Made by a program: the position numbers and the translations under genes. Below, piece by piece: positions 1 through 8,571 of a stretch of DNA of 64,000 nt. The stretch spans positions 28,219 to 92,218 of the forward strand of contig NZ_JARHUC010000012.1 of the NCBI RefSeq assembly GCF_029223255.1, in the 5' to 3' direction. This DNA is from Albimonas marina. Its GTDB lineage: Bacteria > Pseudomonadota > Alphaproteobacteria > Rhodobacterales > Rhodobacteraceae. The notes under the pieces were generated by a model. It had not been told where the DNA came from and ran no database searches. It worked only from the letters and a program-made list of their open reading frames with translations. Positions within the stretch are counted from its first letter, which is position 1; each line of letters opens with the position of its first letter.

Positions 1-1336
1 GTCCGCCGGAGCCCTCGCGGATGCCGAAGTAGGCGAAGCGGACGGGGTAGCGGTGCTCCGACATCTCGACCGACATGAAGCGGGCCATCGAGCCCGGCGG
101 CGTGCCGTGCACCAGCCCGTCGGAGACGGCCGAGCCGCCGTAGCCGCCCGGATAGGGATAGACGGCGACGTAGTAGCGCCCGGTCTCGGGATGCATGCCG
201 GAGACGGTGGCTACGCCGGTGGTGCCGAACATGGCGGCCGGCGTCCGCTCGGGGATCGCCTGGGCGAGCGCGCCGAAGACCACGTCGGTCAGGCGCGGGG
301 CCACGTCGGTCGTGCCCCCCACCGCGACCGGGTATTCGGCCGCGAGGATCGAACCCTTGGGGATCGTGAACCGGCAGGGCCGGAAGGCGCCGCCGGAGAC
401 GGGAACGTCGGGGAAGATGTGCTTCAGCGCGACGAAGCACAGCGACTTGGCAGTGCAGTCGGCGATGTTCATCGGCCCCGTCGCGGCCGGCGAGGTGCCG
501 GTGAAGTCGAAATGCAGCTCCGAGCCCTCGACCGTCAGCGCCAGCTTCACCGGCAGCGGTGCATCCACCACGCCGTCGTTGTCGAAGCTGTCCTCGACCC
601 GGTAGGTCCCGTCGGGGATGTCGGAGATCCAGGCCCGCATCTCCGCCTCGGCCCGCGCGGTCATCTCGGCGATGCAGGCGCGAAGCGTGTCGGCGCCGTA
701 GCGCGCGACCAGCGCGTCGAGGCCCCGGCGCCCGACCGCGAAGACGTTGGTCATCGCCTCGAGGTCGCCCAGCAGCTGCTGCGGCAGGCGGGAGTTGGCG
801 GCGATCATCGCGATCAGGGGGGCGTTGCGCACGCCCTCCGCCTCCAGCCGCACCGGCGGGATGATCACGCCCTCCTGGTGGATCTCGCGGGCCGAGGGGG
901 ACCAGCCGCCGGGCGAGCCGCCGCCCATGTCCATCCAGTGCCCGGTGTTGGCGAGCAGCGCGAAGAGCTCGCCGTCCACGAAATGCGGCGCGACCATCAC
1001 CACGTCGTTGAGGTGCGTGCCAGAGCGGTAGGGGTCGTTGAGGATCCACACGTCCCCGGGCCGGAAGCCGCCCTGCCCCTTCGCCACCTCCAGCACGTGC
1101 TGGACCGAGAACTGCATGTTGGCGAGGAACTGCGGCAGGCCCAGCTGGCCCTGGGCGATGGTCTCGCCGGTGACGGGATCGTAGATGCCGTGGGCGACGT
1201 CGTTGGTCTCGGAGATGATCGGGCTCAGGGCGGCCCGGATCAGGTGCAGGTCCATCTCGTCGCCGATCTGCTCCAGCGCGCCGCGCACGACGGCGAGCGT
1301 GACGGGATCGACGGCGGGGGCGACGGGTCCGTCCAT
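1..1336 (-). CDS. hyuB: Hydantoinase B / 5-oxoprolinase beta-type subunit, partial
   Basis: The first 445 residues are present and the C-terminus lies beyond the left edge. The family performs ATP-dependent ring opening of hydantoins, 5-oxoproline or related cyclic amides together with HyuA, or acts as part of acetone-carboxylase-like enzymes. Family landmarks seen are an N-terminal GDEMDLHLIRAALS segment, ILNDPYRSGTHLNDVVM near residue 100, HWMDMGGGSPGG near 130 and NIADCTAKS near 290. Its ATG overlaps the TGA of hyuA by one base (TGATG), so the pair is translationally coupled and probably forms one complex. The exact substrate cannot be read from sequence. A role in opening a ring or carboxylating an intermediate of the neighbouring CoA pathway is inference. 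Confidence 0.9.
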   Translation of the reverse strand, partial: MDGPVAPAVDPVTLAVVRGALEQIGDEMDLHLIRAALSPIISETNDVAHGIYDPVTGETIAQGQLGLPQFLANMQFSVQHVLEVAKGQGGFRPGDVWILNDPYRSGTHLNDVVMVAPHFVDGELFALLANTGHWMDMGGGSPGGWSPSAREIHQEGVIIPPVRLEAEGVRNAPLIAMIAANSRLPQQLLGDLEAMTNVFAVGRRGLDALVARYGADTLRACIAEMTARAEAEMRAWISDIPDGTYRVEDSFDNDGVVDAPLPVKLALTVEGSELHFDFTGTSPAATGPMNIADCTAKSLCFVALKHIFPDVPVSGGAFRPCRFTIPKGSILAAEYPVAVGGTTDVAPRLTDVVFGALAQAIPERTPAAMFGTTGVATVSGMHPETGRYYVAVYPYPGGYGGSAVSDGLVHGTPPGSMARFMSVEMSEHRYPVRFAYFGIREGSGG

Positions 1337-3354
1337 CACGCGGCCTCCACGATGATGTTGCCGCGGGAGTCGACCCGGGCCGTGCAGCCCGGCTCGACCA
1401 CGCAGGTGGTGTCGGGCTGCTCGACGATCGCGGGCCCCTCGAAGCGCTGCCCGGGGGAGAGGGCGCCGCGGTCGTAGATCGGAACCTCCAGCCATCGGCC
1501 GAAATGGGCGCGGCGGCGGGCGACGGGCGTCGGGGCGGCGTCGGAGCCCGGGCGCGGCGCCGCGGCCTCGGGCGCCGCGCGGCGGCCCTCGACGGCGGTC
1601 TTCAGGCCCACCAGCACCGCGGGCATGTCGAGCGTGGCGCCGAACTCGGCGCGGTAGGCGCGCTCGAAGGCGGCGACGATGCGGTCCATCGGCCAGTCGG
1701 GCTCGATCGCGACCCGCAGGGAGTGGATCTGGCCGAGATAGGACATCTCGGCGGCATGGCGCGTCTCGATGGAGATCAGCGCCGCGCCCGAGGCCGCAAG
1801 CTGCGCCTCCCCGTCGGCCTTCTGGGCGCCGAGCACCTCGCGCACCATGGCGGGGTCGACGTCGGCGGCGGGGGTCTCGACGGTCTGGGCGAAGTCGCAG
1901 CGCAGGTCGGCCACCGCGCAGCCCAGCGCGCAGAGCACGCCCGGATGCGGGGGCAGCAGCATCGAGCGGATGCCGACCTCGCGCATGATGGCGCAGCCGT
2001 GCAGGGGCCCGGCGCCGCCGAAGGCGACGAGGCAGAAGTCGCGCGGGTCGTGGCCCTGCTCGACCGACATCAGGCGGGTGCGGCGGGCCATGATGTGGTT
2101 CACCACCGTCAGGATCGCCTCGGCCGTCTCCTCGACGCCCAGGCCCAGGCGCGCGCCCAGCGCCCCGATGGCCTCGCGCGCGGCCTCGATGTCGAGGCGG
2201 TCGATATGGGTCAGGCCGATGGGGTTCTCGGGCTTGATGCGTCCCAGCACGGCGTTGGCGTCGGTGACGGTGGGATGGATCCCGCCGCGGCCGAAGCAGA
2301 TCGGCCCGGGCACGGCGCCCGCGCTCTCGGGCCCCACCTGCAGCACGCCGCCGCGGTCGATCCAGGCGATCGAGCCGCCGCCCGCGCCGATCGTGTGCAC
2401 GTCGATCATCGGCAGGCGCAGGGGGATGCGGAAGTCGAGCTCGGTGGTCTCGGCGATCCTGGGCGCGCCCTTCACCACCACGGCGACGTCGTAGGAGGTG
2501 CCGCCCATGTCCCCGGTGATGACGTTCTCGAACCCCGCCTCGGCCGCGATCCGCGCCGCCGCGGTGACCCCCGCCGAGGGGCCGGAGCGCACGATGTTCG
2601 CGGCCTTGGTCGGCAGCTGCGACAGCGGCGCGAGCCCGCCGTTCGACTGCATCACCAGGGTCTGGCGCCGGAACCCCATCTCCTCCAGCCGCCGGGTCAG
2701 GCTGCGGGCGTAGCGGGAGACGAGGGGCTGCAGGTAGCCCTGCACGGCGGCGGTCGAGGTCCGCTCGAACTCGCACCATTCGCGCACCACGTCGGTGGCC
2801 AGCACCACCTCCCAGTCGGGATTGGCGTCGAGCAGGATCTCGCGGGCGCGGCGCTCGTGGGCGGGGTTGGCGTAGGCGTGCAGGAACGCGACGACCACGG
2901 CCTCGATCCCCTCGTCGGCGAGCGCGCGGGCGAGCGCGCCCAGCGCCGCCTCGTCCAGCGGGACCAGCACCTGGCCGCGATGGTCGAGGCGCTCGGCCAC
3001 CTCCCAGCGCATCAGGCGGGGGATCAGGGGGACGTGGGCGCCGGTCAGGCCGTACATGCGCTGGCGGTCGCGGCGGCCCAGCTCCAGCACGTCGCGGAAG
3101 CCCTGGGTGGTGACCAGGGCGCAGCGGGCGCCCTTGCGCTCGATCACCGCGTTGGTGGCGATGGTGGTGCCGTGCAGGATCAGCTCAAGCGCGCCGGGAT
3201 CGACCTCGGCCGCGCGCAGGGCGTCCACCAGGCCCCGGCTGGGGTCGTCCGGGGTGGACGGAACCTTCAGGACCCGAGGGGCCGCGCCGGGCGCGCCGGC
3301 GTGGAACAGGTCGGTGAAGGTGCCGCCGACATCGATGCCGACGATGCCTGACAT
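1336..3354 (-). CDS. hyuA: Hydantoinase A / 5-oxoprolinase alpha-type subunit
   Basis: A 672-residue protein of normal HyuA length. The N-terminal Hydant_A_N domain opens with the actin-like ATP-binding motif GIDVGGTFTDLF (residues 6-17). The central domain carries GDMGGTSYDVAVV near 285 and IGAGGGSIAWID near 320, both typical of the ASKHA fold, and the C-terminal third is the Hydantoinase_C region. It is expected to phosphorylate a cyclic amide or enol substrate while HyuB completes hydrolysis or carboxylation. The ATG is preceded by GGGAGAG at good spacing. A 78-bp gap separates it from the upstream CoA-transferase, so it is probably the fourth gene of an operon starting at the APH-type kinase. 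N-methylhydantoinase, oxoprolinase and acetone carboxylase cannot be told apart here. Confidence 0.92.
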   Translation of the reverse strand: MSGIVGIDVGGTFTDLFHAGAPGAAPRVLKVPSTPDDPSRGLVDALRAAEVDPGALELILHGTTIATNAVIERKGARCALVTTQGFRDVLELGRRDRQRMYGLTGAHVPLIPRLMRWEVAERLDHRGQVLVPLDEAALGALARALADEGIEAVVVAFLHAYANPAHERRAREILLDANPDWEVVLATDVVREWCEFERTSTAAVQGYLQPLVSRYARSLTRRLEEMGFRRQTLVMQSNGGLAPLSQLPTKAANIVRSGPSAGVTAAARIAAEAGFENVITGDMGGTSYDVAVVVKGAPRIAETTELDFRIPLRLPMIDVHTIGAGGGSIAWIDRGGVLQVGPESAGAVPGPICFGRGGIHPTVTDANAVLGRIKPENPIGLTHIDRLDIEAAREAIGALGARLGLGVEETAEAILTVVNHIMARRTRLMSVEQGHDPRDFCLVAFGGAGPLHGCAIMREVGIRSMLLPPHPGVLCALGCAVADLRCDFAQTVETPAADVDPAMVREVLGAQKADGEAQLAASGAALISIETRHAAEMSYLGQIHSLRVAIEPDWPMDRIVAAFERAYRAEFGATLDMPAVLVGLKTAVEGRRAAPEAAAPRPGSDAAPTPVARRRAHFGRWLEVPIYDRGALSPGQRFEGPAIVEQPDTTCVVEPGCTARVDSRGNIIVEAA

Positions 3355-3432
3355 GAGCGTTTCTCTCCCGTTCGGCGTCGTGTCGCGCCGGTCTCGCTTG
3401 CGGCCTCCGGCGCGTGCGCCGGGAGCCGGATC

Positions 3433-4623
3433 TCAGGCCGTTCCGTCCGCGCGGGCGGCGATCTCGGCCAGCACCGCCTCGGTGTCCGCGCCCAGCGTCC
3501 GGCTGGGCGCGAGCGGGCGCGCCTCGACGCCGGCGAAGCGCAGGGGCGAGGCCATCAGCACCACGCGGCCGAACTCGGGATGCTCCTCCCAGCGGAGCGA
3601 CCCGCGGGCGTGCATGTTGGGGTCGTCCATGACCTCCTCGAGGTCGCGGACCGGGGCGCAGGGGACGCGGGCGGCCATCAGCGCCTGGAAGGCCTCTTCC
3701 TTCGGGCGCTTGCCGGTCCAGTCGGCGACCAGCGCGTCGATCTCGTCGATCGCGGCCACGCGCTTGCCCAGCGTGTCGAAGCGCGGATCCTCGGCGAGCT
3801 CCGGCCGGCCCATCACCCTGACCAGGTTCTGCCAGTGCGCGTCGCGCACGCAGATGATCGCGAGCCACCCGTCCGAGGTCGGGTAGACGTTGTAAGGCGC
3901 CTCGGCGAGGCCGCCGTGGCGGTTGCCGGTGCGCGGCGGCGGCGCGTCCTCGCGCCCCTGCATCCCCCAGGCCATGCCCAGCGAGGAAGCGAGCGCGGGA
4001 TAGACCGCGTCCTGCATGGTCACGTGCACCTTGCGGGCGACCCCGGTGCGCTCGCGTTCGAACAGCGCCGTGGCGATGGCGGCGTAGAGATGCGTGCCGG
4101 CGAAGAAATCGCACAGCGCAGGCCCGGCCTTCACCGGCGGGCGATCCGGAAAGCCGGTGGTCGCCATCACCCCGCACATCGCCTGCATGGTCAGGTCCAT
4201 CGCCGGGTATTCGCGATAGGGCCCGTCCGTGCCGAAACCGGAGGAGGAGGCGTAGATCAGCCGCGGATTGGCGGCCTGCAGGCGATCCGCGCCCAGGCCC
4301 AGGCGGTCCATCACCCCCGGCGCGAAGTTCTCGACCAGCACGTCGGCGTCGCGCGCCAGCGCCTCGAGCGCGGCCTTCCCCTCGGGGTCCTTGAGGTTCA
4401 GCACCACCGAGCGCTTGCCCCCGTTGAGCATCGCGAAGGGCAGCGCGGCGCCTCCGACCACGCCGCGGCGGCGCAGGGACTCGCCGCCCTCGGGCTCGAC
4501 CTTGATCACCTCGGCGCCGGCCGAGGCCATCAGGAAGGTCGCGTAGGGGCCGTTGTAGATCTGGCTGAGGTCGAGGACCTTCACCCCGGCCATCGGCCCG
4601 GCGGAGTTCGCAGCCTCGGTCAT
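3433..4623 (-). CDS. CaiB/BaiF family (class III) CoA-transferase
   Basis: A 396-residue protein. The N-terminus GVKVLDLSQIYNGPYATFLMASAG and the following VIKVEPEGGESLR are hallmarks of class III CoA-transferases such as Frc, CaiB and BaiF. The catalytic aspartate is probably D172 in the LCDFFAGTH segment, matching the aspartate of formyl-CoA transferase. The family moves CoA between organic acids through a mixed anhydride without free intermediates. The start chosen (ATG 4623) overlaps the stop of the upstream gene as ATGA, a coupling repeated through this island. It most likely loads CoA onto, or removes it from, a carboxylate handled by the pathway. Donor and acceptor are unknown. Confidence 0.93.
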   Translation of the reverse strand: MTEAANSAGPMAGVKVLDLSQIYNGPYATFLMASAGAEVIKVEPEGGESLRRRGVVGGAALPFAMLNGGKRSVVLNLKDPEGKAALEALARDADVLVENFAPGVMDRLGLGADRLQAANPRLIYASSSGFGTDGPYREYPAMDLTMQAMCGVMATTGFPDRPPVKAGPALCDFFAGTHLYAAIATALFERERTGVARKVHVTMQDAVYPALASSLGMAWGMQGREDAPPPRTGNRHGGLAEAPYNVYPTSDGWLAIICVRDAHWQNLVRVMGRPELAEDPRFDTLGKRVAAIDEIDALVADWTGKRPKEEAFQALMAARVPCAPVRDLEEVMDDPNMHARGSLRWEEHPEFGRVVLMASPLRFAGVEARPLAPSRTLGADTEAVLAEIAARADGTA

Positions 4624-5591
4624 TCCCCGCCTCCCGCGCGCACACGCCGCCGGAAGTCGCCCCAGACGTTCACCGGCCACATGTCCTGGTCCTCGCCATG
4701 GCCCTGCTTGCCGTTGATCGACCAGGCGATCAGGCTGTTGGAGTCGATGAAGGAATGGCGGTTGATGGTGATCGAGCTCAGCCGCTCCCCCTCGGCCAGC
4801 ATCTCGCGGCCCAGGTTGTCCTTCGCCTCGATCACGATCTTCGAGACGTAGCCGTGTTCGCGGTCCCGCTCGACGATGCGGCGGCCCTCCACGATGTCGC
4901 CGAGCTCCCCGTCCAGCGTCTGGAACCCGTAGGCGAGCGCGCCCGAGGGGTCGTTCCACTTCGTCGTGCACAGGAAGCAGTCGTCGGGCGAGGCGATCCC
5001 CGAGACATAGGCGCTCTTGCCCGGGCGATGCTCGGGGCGCGGGCCCCAGGAGCGGTCGCGCATCGCGTGGCAGTCGATCTCGATCCGCTCCCCGTCCAGC
5101 ACGATATGGCCGCGGGCGCGCATGAACTGGTCGAAATGGGTCAGGTTCTTGAAGGAGGAGTTCGGCTTGCGCAGGGCGCGCGGGGCCATCACGGCCTCGT
5201 ACTCGAGGTCCACCGTCAGGCGCCCGTCCTCGTCCTCGAAGCCCAGATGGTAGCGGGTCAGAGGCTCCAGCACCTTGATCGAGACGCCCGTGCGCAGGGT
5301 CGTGTCGGTCAGGTCGCCCTGCGGCATCGGCATGACGGTGTAGTTGCGGTAGTAGCGCGTCTCCCACGGTATATGGGCGCTGTCGTCCCAGACCCAGACG
5401 CCGCCGGAGTTCACCCCGATGTTGGGGCGGAACATGGAATAGAGCCAGCCGCCCAGCTTGCGCTCCGGCGCGCAGAAGCTGAACCAGGCGGTCTCGGTCA
5501 TCCACCAGCGGTCGCCCATCACGTCGGTGTGGAAGCCGTCGTCCTTCGCGGTGAAGTCGGACTTGGCGGCGAGGGCGTGGTCATGGGGCAT
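4620..5591 (-). CDS. DUF7064/DUF7065-like hydroxysteroid/terpenoid-cluster protein
   Basis: A 323-residue soluble protein with many aromatic residues, including DRWWMTETAWFSF near residue 27 and RSWGPRPEHRPG near 180. It resembles the DUF7064/DUF7065 (lipocalin/CrtC-like beta-barrel) proteins that occur beside phosphotransferase-family kinases and acyl-CoA dehydrogenases in actinobacterial and alphaproteobacterial catabolic clusters. I recognise the family by overall pattern only. No signal peptide and no obvious catalytic triad are visible. It lies between the APH-like kinase and the CaiB-type transferase and is coupled to the latter by ATGA. A hydratase or isomerase role on a hydrophobic ring compound is conceivable but not shown. 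Confidence 0.65.
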   Translation of the reverse strand: MPHDHALAAKSDFTAKDDGFHTDVMGDRWWMTETAWFSFCAPERKLGGWLYSMFRPNIGVNSGGVWVWDDSAHIPWETRYYRNYTVMPMPQGDLTDTTLRTGVSIKVLEPLTRYHLGFEDEDGRLTVDLEYEAVMAPRALRKPNSSFKNLTHFDQFMRARGHIVLDGERIEIDCHAMRDRSWGPRPEHRPGKSAYVSGIASPDDCFLCTTKWNDPSGALAYGFQTLDGELGDIVEGRRIVERDREHGYVSKIVIEAKDNLGREMLAEGERLSSITINRHSFIDSNSLIAWSINGKQGHGEDQDMWPVNVWGDFRRRVRAGGGE

Positions 5592-5602
5592 GGTCGGCTC
5601 CG

Positions 5603-6991
5603 TCACAGGGCGTGAGGAAGGTCGGGAAAGCCGCGGCGGGCCATCCCGCCCGAGGCGAGCGCGGCCAGCTGGGCGTCCCAGGCGGCGGCGGCGGCGAAAT
5701 AGGGCAGCGCCTGCGCGAAGCGCACGCGGCCCGTGGCGTGGAGGGCGAGCAGCTCCGCCTCCCCCTCGGCGACCGCGTCGGGCGCGTCGCCCAGCAGGGC
5801 CGCGAGGGCGGCGCGCTTGCGCGCCTCGACGGCGGGGCCCAGGCGGTCGACCTCGCGCAGGTACTTCAGCACGCGGGCGGCGTTCTTGGCGGCGGAGACG
5901 GCCTCGGCGTCCTCCACCCGCTCGGCGATGCGCGCGCGCAGGTCGTCGATGACGCCGTCGTGGAAGCCGGTCTGCGGGGTCTCGGGCGCCTCGACGGCCG
6001 GCGGAGGCGTCAGCGCCAGCCCCGAGGCCTCGGCCAGCGCGCCCACCAGCAGCCGGCGGTTCAGCGCCCGCGAGATGATCGAGGCGCCCGGCTCCCCGGT
6101 CACGTTGCGATGGCGGATGATCACCACCCGCGCCGAGACGAAGACCCGGTGATAGAGGATCCGCGCCGGATCCAGCGGCGCGCCCCCGGCGGCGGCGTAG
6201 TCGCGCACCCGGGCCGCGAAATCGGGCGTCGGCTCCATCACCGAGCGCATCGAGTACCAGGCGAGGTCCTCCATCGGATCGCCGGCATGGGCCAGCTCCC
6301 AGTCCAGCAGGGCGGTCATGCGGCCGTCCTGGAACAGGAAGTTGCCGGGGCCCGCGTCGCCATGGACGAAGACCGGGGCGCCCGGGGTTTCGGGCAGGCG
6401 GTCTTCCAGCCAGCCCAGCGCCAGTTCCGCCAGGGGATCGCGCCGGCCGGTCTCGGCGTACATGCCGCGCCAGATCTCGAGCTCGCGGGCCACGCAGGTG
6501 CGCATGTCGCCCGCCGGGGCCACGTCCGGCCCCGCCAGCCGCTCGCCCGGCAGAGCGTGCAGGCGGGCCAGGGCGGCGACGAAGTCCTTCGCCACCGCCG
6601 TCTTCTCCGCGTCCGAGCCGATGCGCCGATAGTCGGAGCGGCCCGGCGCGCGCTCGGTCAGGATCGCCTCGTGACGCGCATGCTCGGCCAGCAGCCGCGG
6701 CGCCGGCACGTCGGTCCCGTCGAGCGCGCGGTAGACCTGCGCCTCCCGGCGCACGGTGTAGGGCTCGACGCTGGGCGGGCGGGGCGGGGCGTAGCGCAGG
6801 TAGAGGGGCCGGAGGCCGGCGCCCGTCTCGACGTCCACCGCCCAGGAGCGGCAGCGATTGCCGCCGGAGATCTGGGTGCAGCCCGCAAGCCGCCCGCCGG
6901 CCGCCTCGGCGGCCCAGGCGGTCAGCGCCTCGGTCGTGGCGGCGGGCCCGAGCGGGTGGGCGAGGGAACGGTCTGCGGCTTGGAACGTCAC
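5603..6991 (-). CDS. APH-type phosphotransferase family protein (ACAD10/11-like kinase)
   Basis: About 462 residues from the GTG at 6991, which has AGGAG ten bases upstream. A longer reading from an ATG at 7081 would run through the promoter region and is not preferred. Kinase landmarks are FVHGDAGPGNFLF (catalytic HGD...N) and ALLDWELAHAGDPMEDLAW (metal-binding D), as in the choline/aminoglycoside kinase fold and the N-terminal domain of ACAD10/11, which phosphorylates 4-hydroxyacyl-CoA before dehydration. The C-terminal 150 residues are helical and of no recognised domain. Next to acyl-CoA dehydrogenases, a role in phosphorylating a hydroxylated acyl-CoA is reasonable inference. It is the first gene of the minus-strand operon ending in hyuB. 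Confidence 0.82.
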   Translation of the reverse strand: MTFQAADRSLAHPLGPAATTEALTAWAAEAAGGRLAGCTQISGGNRCRSWAVDVETGAGLRPLYLRYAPPRPPSVEPYTVRREAQVYRALDGTDVPAPRLLAEHARHEAILTERAPGRSDYRRIGSDAEKTAVAKDFVAALARLHALPGERLAGPDVAPAGDMRTCVARELEIWRGMYAETGRRDPLAELALGWLEDRLPETPGAPVFVHGDAGPGNFLFQDGRMTALLDWELAHAGDPMEDLAWYSMRSVMEPTPDFAARVRDYAAAGGAPLDPARILYHRVFVSARVVIIRHRNVTGEPGASIISRALNRRLLVGALAEASGLALTPPPAVEAPETPQTGFHDGVIDDLRARIAERVEDAEAVSAAKNAARVLKYLREVDRLGPAVEARKRAALAALLGDAPDAVAEGEAELLALHATGRVRFAQALPYFAAAAAWDAQLAALASGGMARRGFPDLPHAL

Positions 6992-7045
6992 GGGTCGGCG
7001 GCTCCTGTCTTCGCAGCCACAATGGGGCGAGTCGGACCACAAGCG

Positions 7046-7066
7046 CAAGTCAATTGTTTGACCTTT
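7046..7066. promoter_or_regulatory. Putative operator, perfect inverted repeat GTCAA-N4-TTGAC
   Basis: The divergent space between the APH-like kinase (minus) and the acetyl-CoA hydrolase-family gene (plus) contains GTCAATTGTTTGACC, an exact 5+5 inverted repeat at 7049-7062, followed by CTTTAG. Nearly the same block occurs at 9805-9824 and, reversed, at 15238-15257. This suggests one regulator binds several promoters of the island. The regulator is unidentified. Confidence 0.45.
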
Positions 7067-7143
7067 AGCTTGGGCTGCCATTAAACCATTCGGAGGCCAC
7101 CCCTCCGCCCGCCGACTCGGGCGTCGTCCGACAGGGAGATCCC

Positions 7144-8436
7144 ATGTCCACGCCCCCGCCCCCGCCCGCGCCGCGGAGCCCGGCGCTCCGGCGCCTCCGC
7201 GCCCTGCCCGCCGAGCGGTTCCCCGAGCTGCTTTCGCCGGGCGAGCGCCTGTTCCTCCCCGGCTCCGCCGCCGAGGTCCCGGCCTTGCTGGAGGCGTTGC
7301 AGGCGCGGGGCGGCCCGGCGCTGCGGATCACCTCCAGCTTCGTGCCGGGGATCAACCCGACGCCGCTGGAGCGCCTGCCGCCGGGGACGGAGTATTCCGC
7401 GCTCTTCGCCCAGGCGTCGGCGCCGGGGGACCAGGCGCGCGGGGCGCTGCGCCACCTGCCGCTGTCCTACGGCGCGGCCGCGCGCTGGATCGGCCAGGTC
7501 GCGCGCTTCGACGCCTGCGTGATGACCGTGGCGCCGCCGGACGCCGCCGGGCGCTGCTCGCTGGGGCTGGCGGTGGAGTTCGCGCCGCTGGCGCGGCGAC
7601 GCTCTTCCCGGCTGATCCTGGTGGTGAACCCGGCCATGCCCGCGATCCCCGGCGCGGCCTCGGTCGCGCTGGACGAGGCCGACGCGGTGATCGAGGCGGA
7701 GGCCGCGCCGCGCGAATACGACGTCGGCGCCCCCTCCGCGGCCGCGGGCGCCATCGCCGCGCGGATCGCCGCGCTGGTCGAGGACGGCGCCGCGATCCAG
7801 ATCGGGCTGGGCAAGGTGCCCGACGCGCTGATGGGCCTGCTGACCGACCGGCGGAACCTGCGCCTGCATTCAGGCATGCTGTCGGACGGCGCGCGGCGGC
7901 TGGTCGAGGCCGGCGCCCTCGCGCCCGGCCATCGCCCGGTGAGCTGCGTCCATGTGGGCACGCGGGCCTATTACGACTGGCTCGCCGGCCGCGACGGCTT
8001 CGACGTGGTCGACTGCGAGGCCACCCACACGCCCCAGGCGCTGGCCCGCGTGCCCGGACTGGTCGCGGTGAACTCGGCGCTGGAGGTGGACCTGTTCGGC
8101 CAGGCGAACCTGGAGCTGCTGGGCGCCCGCGCGATCAGCGGCGTCGGCGGCGCCCCCGACTTCGCCCGGGCCGCGGCGCTGGATCCGGGCGGCGTCAGCG
8201 TCGTCGCCCTGCCCGCCACGTCGGGGCGCGGCGCGGTCTCGCGCATCGTGCCGCGGCTCTCGGGCCTCGCCTCGCTGCCGCGCGGCGACGTCGAAGTCGT
8301 GGTCACCGAGCACGGGCTGGCGGATCTGCGGGGCCTGTCGACCATCGAGCGCGCCGAGCGGCTGATCGAGGTCGCCGCCCCGGATCACCGGCCGGCGCTG
8401 GCCGAGGCCTGGCGGGCGATGGCCGCCGCGCTCTGA
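7144..8436 (+). CDS. Acetyl-CoA hydrolase/transferase family CoA-transferase (4-hydroxybutyrate CoA-transferase-like)
   Basis: A 430-residue protein of class I CoA-transferase type with the two-domain arrangement of acetyl-CoA hydrolase/4-hydroxybutyrate CoA-transferase. Recognisable segments are DGAAIQIGLGKVPDALM (about 214-230), LHSGMLSDG (241-249), VNSALEVDLFGQ (309-320, E314 a candidate catalytic glutamate) and GVGGAPDFARAA near 340. The last is the signature region binding CoA. The proline-rich first 12 residues look unstructured. GGGAG lies just before the ATG. It is the only plus-strand gene between two minus-strand operons, so it is monocistronic and probably shares the operator region at 7046-7066. 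It is expected to swap CoA between acetyl-CoA and a pathway acid. The substrate is not predictable. Confidence 0.88.
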   Translation: MSTPPPPPAPRSPALRRLRALPAERFPELLSPGERLFLPGSAAEVPALLEALQARGGPALRITSSFVPGINPTPLERLPPGTEYSALFAQASAPGDQARGALRHLPLSYGAAARWIGQVARFDACVMTVAPPDAAGRCSLGLAVEFAPLARRRSSRLILVVNPAMPAIPGAASVALDEADAVIEAEAAPREYDVGAPSAAAGAIAARIAALVEDGAAIQIGLGKVPDALMGLLTDRRNLRLHSGMLSDGARRLVEAGALAPGHRPVSCVHVGTRAYYDWLAGRDGFDVVDCEATHTPQALARVPGLVAVNSALEVDLFGQANLELLGARAISGVGGAPDFARAAALDPGGVSVVALPATSGRGAVSRIVPRLSGLASLPRGDVEVVVTEHGLADLRGLSTIERAERLIEVAAPDHRPALAEAWRAMAAAL

Positions 8437-8571
8437 GCCCCCGTCCAGCGGAAGAAAACCCCGGCGTCGCGCCTCTGACGGTCGACGCCGGGAAGCCGGC
8501 GCGGCAGGCGCCGCGCCGCGGACGCCGCGACGGTCGGGAGAGGCTGCGCGGCGTCGAGGTTCGAGGCAGGC

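Noticed and set aside
53..3351. Long open frames on the plus strand opposite hyuB and hyuA (474 and 615 codons)
   Set aside because: They are antisense shadows. Their products are arginine-, alanine- and glycine-rich with no family pattern, while the minus strand carries full hyuA/hyuB homology.
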